NCBI GenBank assembly: GCA_021613335.1
Contig: JAJTWR010000086.1
Location: forward strand, 186,001-250,000
Reading direction: 5' to 3'
Length of the DNA: 64,000 nt
Origin: Whitmania pigra
Lineage: Eukaryota; Annelida; Clitellata; Hirudinida; Haemopidae
Shown here: positions 19,307 to 28,881 of the stretch, one piece after another
How the letters are laid out: every line of letters begins with the position of its first letter
How positions within the stretch are numbered: the stretch's first letter is position 1
Program-made: the position numbers and the translations under genes
Notes under the pieces: model-generated
What the model was told of the DNA's origin: nothing
The model's input: the letters and a program-made list of their open reading frames with translations, nothing else
Databases searched by the model: none

Positions 19307-20050
19307 ATGAAATTGCTTGACGGAAAAACAGCCTTGATTACCGGCGCTTCTAAAGGAATAGGGCGTAAAATAGCCGAAGAATTTGCCAAACAAGGCGCAA
19401 ATGTTGCCTTTACTTACTTGTCTTCGCTAGAAAAAGGAGAGGCATTGGAGCAAGAGTTGCAAGTATTTGGAACAAAAATAAAAGGTTACCGTTCTGACGC
19501 TTCCAAATTTGCGGAAGCGGAAAAATTGATTAATAATATAATAACTGAATTTGGCCGCATCGATATTGTGGTAAACAATGCGGGTATTGCTAAAGACAGT
19601 TTGCTTATGCGCATGAGCGAAGAAAATTGGGACGAGGTAATTAACGTAAACTTAAAATCGATTTTTAATATTACCAAAGCCGCCTGTAAACCAATGATGA
19701 AAGCCCGTAAGGGCATATTTATTAACATAAGTTCGGTAGTTGGTATACAAGGCAATGCAGGGCAGGCTAATTATGCCGCTTCAAAAGCCGGTATTATTGG
19801 TTTTACAAAGTCTGTGGCTAAAGAGCTGGGCTCAAGAAACATTCGCGCTAACGTAGTGGCTCCGGGCTTTATCAAAACCGAAATGACAGAATTTTTAGAT
19901 CCTAAAATTGTTGAAGATTGGGAAGCGGCTATTCCGCTAAAACGCGCCGGCCAAGCAGAAGATGTTGCGGCTGTGTGCGTGTTTTTAGCCTCAGATATGA
20001 GCGCTTATGTTACCGGGCAAACCCTGTCTGTTTGTGGCGGTATGTTGTAA
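19307..20050 (+). CDS. fabG: 3-oxoacyl-[ACP] reductase
   Basis: FabG reduces 3-oxoacyl-ACP with NADPH in fatty acid elongation. It is a classical short-chain dehydrogenase of 247 residues. The cofactor loop is TGASKGIGRKIAEEF, the NNAG motif is in VVNNAGIAKDSLLMRM, and the catalytic Ser, Tyr and Lys lie in NISSVVGIQGNAGQANYAAS and the following K. The ending (DMSAYVTGQTLSVCGGM) is the FabG pattern. Other SDR reductases look alike, but the match to FabG is close. Confidence 0.92.
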   Translation: MKLLDGKTALITGASKGIGRKIAEEFAKQGANVAFTYLSSLEKGEALEQELQVFGTKIKGYRSDASKFAEAEKLINNIITEFGRIDIVVNNAGIAKDSLLMRMSEENWDEVINVNLKSIFNITKAACKPMMKARKGIFINISSVVGIQGNAGQANYAASKAGIIGFTKSVAKELGSRNIRANVVAPGFIKTEMTEFLDPKIVEDWEAAIPLKRAGQAEDVAAVCVFLASDMSAYVTGQTLSVCGGML

Positions 20051-20129
20051 TTTTAAAAGCCATAATTTGAAAAGGGTTGGTATTGCCGCCTCTTTTTGTT
20101 GAGATTTTTAGCATCTTTACGTCGTTTTT

Positions 20130-22211
20130 ATGGTCAGTTATTTTACTATAAGTAGTTTTTTTCTTTTATTGGCTTGCGTAGTTTTAGGAATTATCTACGC
20201 CCGGTTGCTTTACGGATCTACGCAATATTTGGATAAAAAACTAAAACTTATACTTGCCACATTGAGAGCTTTGGCAATAACGCTTACGGCTTGGTTGCTT
20301 TTTGCGCCACTCATAAAAGCGATAAGCTATCATCTTGAAAAGCCGATTGTTGTTTTAGCTAATGATAATTCAATTTCTGTGAATCAATTTAAACCACAAG
20401 GATTCGATCAAAAAAAATATGAAGCCGATTTGACGGCTTTAAGAGATAAATTAGCCGGAAAATACGAGGTTAAAACCTATCATTTTAGCGATAGCGTTAA
20501 ACCGGGCCTGCAGTTTTTGAATAACGGAAAGCTTACCAACGCAATGACCTTGGTAGAGCAACTGAACAACGAGCTTGTAAACCGAAATGTAGGGGCGATA
20601 ATAATGGCCACCGATGGTATTTTTAATCGCGGCGGAAATCCATTGTATGGATTGGCTCAACTTAAATCGCCTGTTTATACCATTGCTTTGGGCGATGTCA
20701 TTCCTAAAACAGACGTGCTAATTGCCAATATAAACTACAACAACTTGGTTTATCTTGATAACGAATTTTTTTTGGATGTGCAATTACAGGCTTTTGAAAG
20801 TAAAGGAGCGGAGGTAAAACTACAGGTAAGCGAAAACGGAAATCAGGTTTTTGAACAAAAAATTGCCATTAATGCGCAAAATTTTGTAAAGGATGTGCAA
20901 GTTAAACTAAAAGCAAAAAAAACGGGAGTACAGCGTTATACCGTTAACGTTTCAGGCGTTAAAAACGAAATTGCCGCAAAAAACAACACGCAAACGATTT
21001 TTGTGGAGGTAATAGATGGTCGGCAAAAAATATTGATGATAACTACCGCCCCCCATCCGGATATTTCTGTCATTGCGCAGGCTCTTGCTGAAAATAAGCA
21101 TTATCAAATGGATGTGGTGATGGCTGATGAGTTGGCAAATCAGCAGGTTGACAAATATAGTTTGGCCATACTCTATCAAATCCCGGCAGATGCCGGTATG
21201 CAAAAAGTTATCGGTAAAATCCAAGAAAGCCAGATGCCGATTTGGTATATTACAGGGGTTCAAACCAACTTAACATCGTTTAATCAGATGCAAAAGAATG
21301 TAAATCTGAGTAAAAAGGCTGCTTCCTTGCAGGAGATATTTGGCTATCCGGCAGAAAACTTTACGCTCTTTACGTTGGAGGAAACATGGATGAAACAATT
21401 TTCAGATTATGACCCGCTGCTGATGCCGTTTGCCAATATGCTAATTAAAGGGCGTTATACGGCTGTGCTTAACCAACGTATCGGCAAGATAAATACGCAA
21501 TCGCCGCTGTGGTTTTTTTTAGATGATAACGGTAAAAAGTTAGCCTATTTAACCGGCGAAGGTTTATGGAAATGGAAATTAGAGGAAGCAAAAGATCAAA
21601 ACAAAAAGCCTTTAGTTAACCAGCTAATTAGTAAAACCATCCAATATCTGGCGGCTAAAGACGATAAAAGAAAGTTTAGAGTGTATGGCGTTAAAAATAC
21701 TTTTGACGAAAACGAACAAATAGCGCTTAACGGCGTGCTGTATAATGACGCTTACCAAAGCGTAAATACGCCCGATGTAAAATTGCAACTAAAAAACGGC
21801 AAGGGTAAAGTTTATAATTATACTTTTTCCAAATCAGGGAATGCCTATATTTTAAATCTGGGTAATTTACCTCAAGATAATTATACCTATACTGCCAATA
21901 CAATATACGGCGATAAAGCCTATACCGCAAAAGGAGCCTTTTATGTTAATGCGCTTATTGTGGAGTATCAGCAAACCACCGCCAATCATCAGTTGTTAAA
22001 TACTATGGCCGTTCAAACAGGGGGTAAAATGGTTGCCCCAAAAAATCTGTTAAGCATTGCCGATGACTTGGAAAAAAGCGATCATTTAAAAACAATCAGT
22101 TACGAAGATCATCGCTATGAGCAGTTGATTAATATCAAGCCGCTTTTTGCATTGATTATTACTTTGCTGGGTATCGAATGGTTTTTTAGAAAACGCAACG
22201 GCGAAATTTAA
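20130..22211 (+). CDS. VWA-like domain membrane protein of Bacteroidota
   Basis: In this 693-residue protein two N-terminal helices (about 5-25 and 40-62) anchor a large extracytoplasmic part, and a last helix lies at about 668-686. Residues 70-195 look like a von Willebrand A fold: strand VVLANDNSISV, then IIMATDGIFNRGG. The metal site reads NDNSIS, so the first Asp of DxSxS is replaced by Asn. Residues 195-640 look like beta-sandwich domains. Such proteins are common in the group and may assemble envelope complexes, but the role is not known. The next gene overlaps the stop by one base. Confidence 0.7.
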   Translation: MVSYFTISSFFLLLACVVLGIIYARLLYGSTQYLDKKLKLILATLRALAITLTAWLLFAPLIKAISYHLEKPIVVLANDNSISVNQFKPQGFDQKKYEADLTALRDKLAGKYEVKTYHFSDSVKPGLQFLNNGKLTNAMTLVEQLNNELVNRNVGAIIMATDGIFNRGGNPLYGLAQLKSPVYTIALGDVIPKTDVLIANINYNNLVYLDNEFFLDVQLQAFESKGAEVKLQVSENGNQVFEQKIAINAQNFVKDVQVKLKAKKTGVQRYTVNVSGVKNEIAAKNNTQTIFVEVIDGRQKILMITTAPHPDISVIAQALAENKHYQMDVVMADELANQQVDKYSLAILYQIPADAGMQKVIGKIQESQMPIWYITGVQTNLTSFNQMQKNVNLSKKAASLQEIFGYPAENFTLFTLEETWMKQFSDYDPLLMPFANMLIKGRYTAVLNQRIGKINTQSPLWFFLDDNGKKLAYLTGEGLWKWKLEEAKDQNKKPLVNQLISKTIQYLAAKDDKRKFRVYGVKNTFDENEQIALNGVLYNDAYQSVNTPDVKLQLKNGKGKVYNYTFSKSGNAYILNLGNLPQDNYTYTANTIYGDKAYTAKGAFYVNALIVEYQQTTANHQLLNTMAVQTGGKMVAPKNLLSIADDLEKSDHLKTISYEDHRYEQLINIKPLFALIITLLGIEWFFRKRNGEI

Positions 22212-22819
22212 TGTATATCAGCTTTACGTCGGCCATAGAGATTTTGGGAACTATTGCATTTTCGGTATCGGGTTCATTTTCTGCCATTCAAAAAAGATTA
22301 GATCCTTTTGGGGTTCTTATTATTGCTTTTGTAACCTCTATTGGAGGGGGTACCGTTAGGGATTTATTGCTGGGCGACACCCCGGTAGCATGGATGAGAA
22401 ACGCAAATTATTGCATGCTTATTTTGATAACCTCCGTTGCGGCTATTTTTTTTAAAACCATCATCAAAAAATTTAAAACCACTTTATTTCTGTTTGATAG
22501 TTTAGGGCTTGGTCTGTTTACCCTTGTAGGGATACAAAAAGGGCTTTCGTTTGGCTTAGAACCCGGAATGTGTATTGCCCTTGGCACCATTACAGGTTGT
22601 TTTGGAGGAGTTATCAGAGACACCCTGCTTAATACCATCCCGCTTATTTTTAGAAAAGAAATTTATGCAACGGCCTGTATTTTGGGAGGCATTATTTTTT
22701 TTGGCTTACTTGCTTTAAAAGTTGAGAGCCATGCGGCTAAAGTGGTAGCTGTTGTTTTCATTTTTGTCTTTCGCATTTTTGTGGTAAAATATAAATTGGC
22801 TTTGCCTAAATTTTGGTAA
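22211..22819 (+). CDS. TRIC-type cation channel family protein (UPF0126)
   Basis: This 202-residue inner-membrane protein has about seven helices. It carries the two glycine-rich repeats of the family, SIGGGTVRDLLLGD and CFGGVIRDTLLN, which line the pore in known TRIC channels. Prokaryotic members pass K+ or similar cations. Start and the preceding stop share one base (TAATG), so translation is coupled to the VWA gene. A long hairpin follows. Confidence 0.88.
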   Translation: MYISFTSAIEILGTIAFSVSGSFSAIQKRLDPFGVLIIAFVTSIGGGTVRDLLLGDTPVAWMRNANYCMLILITSVAAIFFKTIIKKFKTTLFLFDSLGLGLFTLVGIQKGLSFGLEPGMCIALGTITGCFGGVIRDTLLNTIPLIFRKEIYATACILGGIIFFGLLALKVESHAAKVVAVVFIFVFRIFVVKYKLALPKFW

Positions 22820-22906
22820 TACAGCATATTTTTTTAGCAAGATTAGCATATTGGCATAGGCTATTGAGGTTTATAGGGTAAAAAATAACTTTTTGGGGTG
22901 AATTTT

Positions 22907-22978
22907 ATAATCCTCTTTTAAAAAAGCGACGAGCAAGCCGGCCATGACATATCCTTAATAAAAGAGGATTATTTTTTA
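22907..22978 (+). terminator. Large inverted repeat at the end of the TRIC gene
   Basis: ATAATCCTCTTTTA at 22907-22920 and its exact inverse TAAAAGAGGATTAT at 22959-22972 enclose a 38-base loop. Six Ts follow on the + strand, so it may end the + transcript. The right arm overlaps the stop codon of the opposing divIC gene. Confidence 0.6.
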
Positions 22979-23268
22979 GATTCTTCTATGGTAACCACAA
23001 AGATATCTTCATTGTCTTTTTTCATGAAATATTTTTCGCGGGCAAATTTTTCGATGTTTACCAAATCGCTGTCTAGTTCTTTAAGATTTTTACGCGCTTG
23101 AGTAATTTCTTTGGTATAAAATTCTTTTTCTTGCGTTAGCTTATTAAGTTGGTTTTGATATTCGTACTGCGAAATCATGTCGTTTTTGTCAAAAAATATC
23201 ATCCATACAAAAAAAGTTGCAATAGCCAAAAAATATTTATTCTTAAAAAGGGCTAAAAGTTTTTTCAT
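22969..23268 (-). CDS. Septum formation initiator family protein (DivIC/FtsB-like)
   Basis: This 99-residue bitopic protein has a short cytoplasmic start (MKKLLALFKNKY), one membrane helix (about 13-28), a coiled coil (about 34-70) and the family ending NIEKFAREKYFMKKDNEDIF. FtsB/DivIC proteins join the cell division complex with FtsL and FtsQ. In many relatives the gene sits beside eno; here eno is 25 kb away. A TATATTTG box (23292-23299, minus strand) stands before it. Confidence 0.88.
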   Translation of the reverse strand: MKKLLALFKNKYFLAIATFFVWMIFFDKNDMISQYEYQNQLNKLTQEKEFYTKEITQARKNLKELDSDLVNIEKFAREKYFMKKDNEDIFVVTIEESKK

Positions 23269-23291
23269 CTTGAAATCGCCAAAAAATTAGC

Positions 23292-23299
23292 CAAATATA
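23292..23299 (-). promoter_or_regulatory. -7 element of divIC
   Basis: TATATTTG on the minus strand, with no clear -33 box. It predicts a leader of about 17 bases. Confidence 0.45.
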
Positions 23300-23333
23300 A
23301 AAGAAAAACAATTAATTTCTGATATTTAAAAGC

Positions 23334-23490
23334 GGTTTAAATTTTATTCAAAATAATTTTATAGACGGCGGGTATAGCGTAGTTTGAAAAGATTATAACA
23401 AGAAGTCAAAATCCTTGCCGAGTCTTCGTAAGTTTTCCAATCATGAAAAAGTTCTTTCCGCCATCCATCTTTTGGCGGCTCAGCCTTCCG
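23334..23490 (+). repeat. R1 repeat copy 2 (truncated)
   Basis: From GGTTTAAATTTTATTC through AATAATTTTATAGACGGCGG and on to the TCTTTCCGCC region it follows the R1 repeat (compare 56850 down to 56700 on the minus strand). The rest of the gap to mqnD (23491-23653) shows nothing I can name. Confidence 0.55.
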
Positions 23491-23653
23491 GATGGATAGC
23501 CTGAAATCTTTGCAGGGGGAAATACCTGAGAACAGATATTTAAATATCCGATATTCAATAAATTGTTTGTATATCAAGAGCTGAAAAAAATTCAATATAG
23601 CGATGTCTTTTTTTACGATGTAGAACGCAAAAAAGCAGTGTTCTATATGAAAA

Positions 23654-24529
23654 TCAGGACTTGGGTTGACAGTTATTTTTATTCGCGTATAGCGGCAAAT
23701 CAAAGTGCGGAATAATTTGATTTTCTTTTGCTTTTATAAAAAAGCTGTTTATCGCTTTGCGGCCGTTTGCCCCTAAATTTAAGGCATATTGATTAACATA
23801 AAGGTTAATGTGTTGGTACATTACAGTTTCGTCCATTTCTTGAGCATGGTTGCGGATAAACGCTAAACCTGATTTAGGATTTTTAAAAGCAAACTTCACC
23901 GACTTCCCCACCAAACGGTTTACTTTTTCTTGTATTTCTTGCGGCAGCTTACGGTTAACGGCAACGCCTCCTAAGGGAATGGCGCAACCGGTTAATTTTT
24001 CCCAATAATTGCCCAGGTCAACCACTTGGCGCAAACCTTTATTTTGATAAGTAAAGCGATTTTCGTGGATAATGAGGCCTATATCAATCTTGTTTTGCAA
24101 TAAGGCGTTTTCAATCTCAGAAAATACCAGTACTTTTTTGTTATGCAATTGCGGATATGCGATGCTCAGCAAAAAATTAGCGGTAGTGTATATCCCCGGA
24201 ATACCAACTATTAGGTCTGATTTTGGCGTTTGAAGTTTAGAATTAACAAGAGCCGTATTTTCTTTTCGGCATATAAGAAGAGGGCCAACGCCAAAACCTA
24301 AAGCGCTGCCGGCATCAAGAAGGGCATAATTAGCTAAGGCATGGGCAAAAGCATGAAAACTTAATTTGGTGATATCCAAACGGCCTTGCAAAGCCTTTTG
24401 ATTTAGCGTTTCTACGTCTTCAAAAAACACTTCAAAATCTAACCCTTCGGTATCTATCTTGTGATGGATAAGGGCATCGAAAATAAAGGTATCATTAGGA
24501 CATGGAGAAAAACCAATCGTAAGTTTCAT
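23654..24529 (-). CDS. mqnD: 1,4-dihydroxy-6-naphthoate synthase
   Basis: MqnD converts cyclic dehypoxanthinyl futalosine to 1,4-dihydroxy-6-naphthoate in the futalosine route to menaquinone. It has a periplasmic-binding-protein-like fold of 291 residues. The family start is GFSPCPNDTFIFDALIH, and the catalytic histidine is His155 in IGLIIHENRF. Substrate-pocket stretches such as DITKLSFHA and TTANFLL are kept. No other mqn gene is in the window. A TAATTTTG box lies four bases before the ATG. Confidence 0.93.
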   Translation of the reverse strand: MKLTIGFSPCPNDTFIFDALIHHKIDTEGLDFEVFFEDVETLNQKALQGRLDITKLSFHAFAHALANYALLDAGSALGFGVGPLLICRKENTALVNSKLQTPKSDLIVGIPGIYTTANFLLSIAYPQLHNKKVLVFSEIENALLQNKIDIGLIIHENRFTYQNKGLRQVVDLGNYWEKLTGCAIPLGGVAVNRKLPQEIQEKVNRLVGKSVKFAFKNPKSGLAFIRNHAQEMDETVMYQHINLYVNQYALNLGANGRKAINSFFIKAKENQIIPHFDLPLYANKNNCQPKS

Positions 24530-24533
24530 AAAA

Positions 24534-24541
24534 CAAAATTA
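24534..24541 (-). promoter_or_regulatory. -7 element of mqnD, next to the start codon
   Basis: TAATTTTG on the minus strand ends four bases before the ATG, suggesting a leaderless transcript. No good -33 box is seen. Confidence 0.5.
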
Positions 24542-24641
24542 GTTTTCTTTAATTAATTGATCTTTATTTTTTTTGAAGCGTTTCTATCTTTATAATCCAA
24601 GCCGAAGCTGCGGTTTATGGCGAGTTTTAAAAAAATCTCTA

Positions 24642-27600
24642 TTATCTTTTAACTTTTCTATAGCTCCAATAAAACACAATAGGATATATAAAGAGATTAA
24701 AAATCGTATCGGTTATTAGTCCGCCAATTACAACCACGGCCAAAGGCTTGGATGCTTCGGATCCTATTCCGGTAGAAATTGCGGCAGGCAACAGGCCGAT
24801 GGCAGCCATTAAGGCGGTCATGATTACAGGCCGCAGACGACTAGACACCCCGTCTCTGATTGCATCGGCAAGGGTTTGCTGAGGATGGTATTTAAGTTCG
24901 GAAATATTGCTTTTAAACTTGGTAATCAGTATAACGCCATTTTGCACACAAATACCGAACAAAGCAATAAAACCAATACCTGCCGAAATGTTAAAGTTTA
25001 TACCTGTAATAAGCAAAGCTAAAATACCGCCGGTTAAGGCAAACGGCACATTATTTAATACCAGTAAAGAATCTTTAATGTTGCCAAATAAAATAAAGAG
25101 AATAAAGAATATCAGTAATAAACTGATAGGGATGGCTTTAGAAAGCTGGTTGCCGGCTCTTTGCTGATTTTCGAAATCGCCGGCCCATTCCAAATAATAA
25201 GGCTTAGGCAGTTTAATTTTTTCATTTACCTTTTGTTGAGCTTCGGCAATTGCGCTGCCCATATCACGGCCTCTAATGGAGAATTTGATAGCTCCGTAAC
25301 GAGTATGTTTATCATGGTAAATCATGCTGGGGCCGGTAACTTTTTTAATTTGGGCAATTTCGCCAAGAGGTACTTTAGAGTTTGAAATAGTAGGTACGCG
25401 TAATTTGGCTATCGAGCTTTCATCGCTTCTAAAATCTTCCGGATAGCGGATAATTAAATCGAATTTTTTTTCGTCCTGGTAAATTTCAGTGGCCGCTTTA
25501 CCGCCAATGGCCATTTCTATGATGGCATTGGCGTCGGCAGCGCTTATTCCATACAAAGCCATTTTTTGTTGGTCGAGGTTTATTTGCAACTCAGGTTGCC
25601 CTAAGTTTTTTAGAATGCCCAAGTCTTCAATCCCGTTAACGGTTTTTAAAATATCATAAATCTTTTTTTCTTCTTGTTCGATAAATTCCAAATTATTGCC
25701 AAACAGTTTTACTACAACAGAACCTTTAACTCCTGATACGGCTTCTTCCACATTATCAGAAATCGGTTGAGAAAAGTTAAGAACAATGCCCGCAAACCGA
25801 TTTAGTTTTTCTTGCATGCGCTCTATTAGCTGTTCTTTGGTTTGTTTTCGTTTCCATTCTTTTTTAGGATAGATGTCTACATGAAATTCCATGTTATAGA
25901 ATCCGGTAGCATCTGTGCCATCGTTTGGGCGACCTGTTTGCGAGAGTACCTGCTTTACTTCTTCAAAGCTTAAAAATATTTTACGAATTTCATTAGATAG
26001 CTTTTTGGTTTCCTCTAACGAAATACTCAAAGGCGCTGTTGCCCTTACATAGATTGCTCCCTCATCCAAACTGGGCAAAAATTCGCTTCCTAAAAATTTA
26101 AAACTGAAGATACCTCCTGTTAAGATGGTTAAAGCAATAAAAAAACTAAGTTTTTTACGGTTAAAGCACTTGGCGTAAAAATTTAAGGAATGTTTTGTAA
26201 TAAAATTTAAGAAAAAATTGTGTTTTTCTTTTACGTTTTTATTAAGCATTATGCCAGCTAACGCGGGGACCAGCGTAAAAGTAAGTATAAGAGCGCCCAT
26301 TAAGGCAAAACTTAGCGTCCAGGCTAAGGGGGAAAACATTTTTCCTTCTACTTTTTCGAAAGTGAAGATGGGCATTAAGCCTGTAATGATAATTAATTTG
26401 GCAAATAAAATGCCTTTTCCGTTTTGTAAACAAGCTTTTTTTATCAATCCCAGTTTGCTGATTTTGTTAAAATCAGCCATTTTCATCGTTCTGGCTTTAT
26501 GGTCTAGCGCAACAAATATTCCCTCCACCATTACAACGGCCCCGTCGATGATAATTCCAAAATCTATAGCCCCCATTGATAATAGATTGGCCGATAAACC
26601 TTTTAATTTTAAACATATAAAGGCAAACAGGAGTGATAGCGGAATTACGATAGATACAATAAGGGTGGTGCGCCAATCGGCCATAAAGAGAAACACGATT
26701 AGGGTAACAAACAGCATGCCTTCCAGCATGTTGCCCGTTACGGTACGGGTGGCAAAGTTTATCAGATCTTCGCGGTCGTAAAAGGTATTAATTTTTACAT
26801 CTTCGGGCAGAATATTGTTGTTAATATTATTGATTTTTACCTTTAGTTTTTTGATTACTTCAGCGGGGTTTTCTCCTTTGCGCATAATTACAATGCCTTC
26901 TACTACGTCGGGGTCGAGGTCTCTGCCTACTTGTCCTAACTGAGGTAAGGCAGATTCGGTTACTTCGGCAATGGTTTTAACATAGATAGGAACGCCGTTA
27001 TTATTGTCTACCACCACATTTTTAATTTCCTCGATATTGTTGAGCACTCCAATACCCCGCACCACATAAGCTTGGCCGCTTTGTACAATTACATCCCCTC
27101 CTACATTGACGTTGCTTTTAGAAACGGCGTCGAAAAGTTCCGTTGCCGTAACGTTATACTGAATGGCTTTTTGCGGGTCTACGGTAATTTGATAGGTTTT
27201 CACTTCTCCGCCAAAACTTACCACGTCGGCTACGCCCGAAATAGATAATAACTCTCTTTTTATGAGCCAATCTTGTAGCGTTTTAAGCTCTCTGATTGTT
27301 TTTTTGTTGCTGGTTAAGGTATATCTGAAAATTTCGCAGGTAGGCCCGTAAGGCGGTTGTACATCGGGGCGGATGCCATCCGGAAGGTCTGCATCGTTGA
27401 TATGATTGTTAACTTGTACTCTGGCAAAAGCATAATCTACATCATCCTCAAAGGTTACTTTTACAACAGAAAGCCCAAATAAAGAAGAAGAACGGATACT
27501 GGTTTTTTTTTCAGTAGGGTTCATGGCAATTTCGAGCGGGCGGGTAACAAACTTTTCTACCTCTTCCGCGCTTCTGCCGGGCCATTGGGTAATAATGGTT

Positions 27601-27749
27601 ATGCCGGTATTGGTTACGTCTGGAAAAGCCTCAATGGCAGTTTTTTTAAAGCATAAATAACCGGCCAATAAGAGAATAAATGTGGTAAAAAAAATGAAAT
27701 ATTTATTTTTTAGAGAAAAACCGATAACGGCCCTAATAAACTTGTTCAT
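24642..27749 (-). CDS. Heavy-metal efflux RND pump (CzcA/CusA family)
   Basis: This is the inner-membrane proton-driven pump of a metal export system. At 1035 residues it is full length for the HME-RND family. The start (FFTTFILLLAGYLCFKKTAI), the porter-domain motifs (WPGRSAEEVEKFVTRPLE) and the TM4 motif AIDFGIIIDGAVVMVEG mark HME-RND pumps. The acidic residues in that helix are the proton relay. The usual 'VEN' after it is VEG here. The ion is likely zinc, cobalt, cadmium, nickel or copper and cannot be fixed by eye. It is the last gene of the operon after the adaptor and outer-membrane genes. Confidence 0.92.
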   Translation of the reverse strand: MNKFIRAVIGFSLKNKYFIFFTTFILLLAGYLCFKKTAIEAFPDVTNTGITIITQWPGRSAEEVEKFVTRPLEIAMNPTEKKTSIRSSSLFGLSVVKVTFEDDVDYAFARVQVNNHINDADLPDGIRPDVQPPYGPTCEIFRYTLTSNKKTIRELKTLQDWLIKRELLSISGVADVVSFGGEVKTYQITVDPQKAIQYNVTATELFDAVSKSNVNVGGDVIVQSGQAYVVRGIGVLNNIEEIKNVVVDNNNGVPIYVKTIAEVTESALPQLGQVGRDLDPDVVEGIVIMRKGENPAEVIKKLKVKINNINNNILPEDVKINTFYDREDLINFATRTVTGNMLEGMLFVTLIVFLFMADWRTTLIVSIVIPLSLLFAFICLKLKGLSANLLSMGAIDFGIIIDGAVVMVEGIFVALDHKARTMKMADFNKISKLGLIKKACLQNGKGILFAKLIIITGLMPIFTFEKVEGKMFSPLAWTLSFALMGALILTFTLVPALAGIMLNKNVKEKHNFFLNFITKHSLNFYAKCFNRKKLSFFIALTILTGGIFSFKFLGSEFLPSLDEGAIYVRATAPLSISLEETKKLSNEIRKIFLSFEEVKQVLSQTGRPNDGTDATGFYNMEFHVDIYPKKEWKRKQTKEQLIERMQEKLNRFAGIVLNFSQPISDNVEEAVSGVKGSVVVKLFGNNLEFIEQEEKKIYDILKTVNGIEDLGILKNLGQPELQINLDQQKMALYGISAADANAIIEMAIGGKAATEIYQDEKKFDLIIRYPEDFRSDESSIAKLRVPTISNSKVPLGEIAQIKKVTGPSMIYHDKHTRYGAIKFSIRGRDMGSAIAEAQQKVNEKIKLPKPYYLEWAGDFENQQRAGNQLSKAIPISLLLIFFILFILFGNIKDSLLVLNNVPFALTGGILALLITGINFNISAGIGFIALFGICVQNGVILITKFKSNISELKYHPQQTLADAIRDGVSSRLRPVIMTALMAAIGLLPAAISTGIGSEASKPLAVVVIGGLITDTIFNLFIYPIVFYWSYRKVKR

Positions 27750-27776
27750 AAAAATGGGCTTAAAGAATGAGGAGAT

Positions 27777-28877
27777 TTAGTTTTTTAAACTCTCAAATAA
27801 GAATACCTGTTTAGAGGCTATTACTTTATCATCGGGGTTTAAACCTTTACTTATATAAGTGCGATCGCTGGTTTTGCGGCCAATTTTTACTTCTTGTATG
27901 CGTAATTTATGTGGCGGCTCCAATACGAGCACATAATTTTTGTTATCATCAAAAATAATGGATTTTGAGCTGACCGAAGGTAAATTAACCTCTGACTGAG
28001 TCGTTATTTTTACCGTAGCCATCATACCGGGTTTTAAACTTAAATCTTTATTATGGATACTTACTCTTGCTTTGATAACTTTACTGTCGTTATCTACCAT
28101 GCTGTAAATGCGGTCTATTTTGCCATAGTATATTTTATCAGGATAGGATAGAACCGAAATAGCTGCTTTATCGCCTTCTTTAATCAGGTTAAAATCCGAT
28201 TCATAAATATTGATAATTGCCCACACTTTTGACAGGTCTGCAACTTTGAAAACAACATTATTGTTATCAGGGCGCAGTTGCATATGGCTATTCAAATTTT
28301 TTTCTATCACAAATCCCGAAATTGGGGAAGTAATTTTGTATTCTCCCTTTGTGTTTCCGCCATTTATCTTTAAAGCTATTTTAGCGCGTTGCAGTTCGGC
28401 TTTTTTAATAACGAAATCGTTTTTTGCTTCTTCCAGTTCTTTTGTAGAAATTAATCCGCTTTTATAAAGTTCTTGGGCTTGTTTTAGCGCCCTTTCAGAA
28501 ATTTTAAATTCGGCATTGGCGCTTACCGTTTCTTTGTCTAAACCGGCCATATCGGCGCTTTTTACCTTTGCCAATAGTTGTCCTTTATTTACCCTGTCTC
28601 CAATATTTACGGTTACTTTACCCAAAATACCGCTTACCATGGGGTAGATGGCAACTTGTAAATTTTCATTTTCGCTAATTTTGGCAGAGAAATTTAAATC
28701 AACGCGGTTGTTGGCCGGTTTTACCGTATCAATCGACAATTTGCTAATTAATGAATCGGTAATTTTAAATTTATGATGAGCAACAGAAGAATTGGTTGAT
28801 GTACAACCTTGAACAATTACCCCTCCTAAAATCAAGAGGAATAAACCGCGCTTTTTTGATAGAAAAAAATAAGACAT
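27777..28877 (-). CDS. Periplasmic adaptor of the metal efflux pump (CzcB/CusB type)
   Basis: A membrane-fusion protein of 366 residues. It starts with a lipoprotein signal (GLFLLILGGVIVQGC, then TSTNSS), so it is anchored to a membrane by lipid. Next come a split biotinyl-lipoyl-like domain (VAIYPMVSGILGKVTVNIGD), an alpha-hairpin (about 115-165), and beta-barrel and membrane-proximal domains. No N-terminal His/Met-rich metal site is seen. It links the CzcA-type pump to the TolC-type channel. Spacing is tight: five bases to the upstream gene and 27 to the pump. Confidence 0.9.
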   Translation of the reverse strand: MSYFFLSKKRGLFLLILGGVIVQGCTSTNSSVAHHKFKITDSLISKLSIDTVKPANNRVDLNFSAKISENENLQVAIYPMVSGILGKVTVNIGDRVNKGQLLAKVKSADMAGLDKETVSANAEFKISERALKQAQELYKSGLISTKELEEAKNDFVIKKAELQRAKIALKINGGNTKGEYKITSPISGFVIEKNLNSHMQLRPDNNNVVFKVADLSKVWAIINIYESDFNLIKEGDKAAISVLSYPDKIYYGKIDRIYSMVDNDSKVIKARVSIHNKDLSLKPGMMATVKITTQSEVNLPSVSSKSIIFDDNKNYVLVLEPPHKLRIQEVKIGRKTSDRTYISKGLNPDDKVIASKQVFLFESLKN

Positions 28878-28881
28878 GCTT

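Noticed and set aside
23359..23703. A 114-codon gene overlapping the end of mqnD
   Set aside because: It overlaps mqnD, lies partly in an R1 copy and shows no family resemblance.
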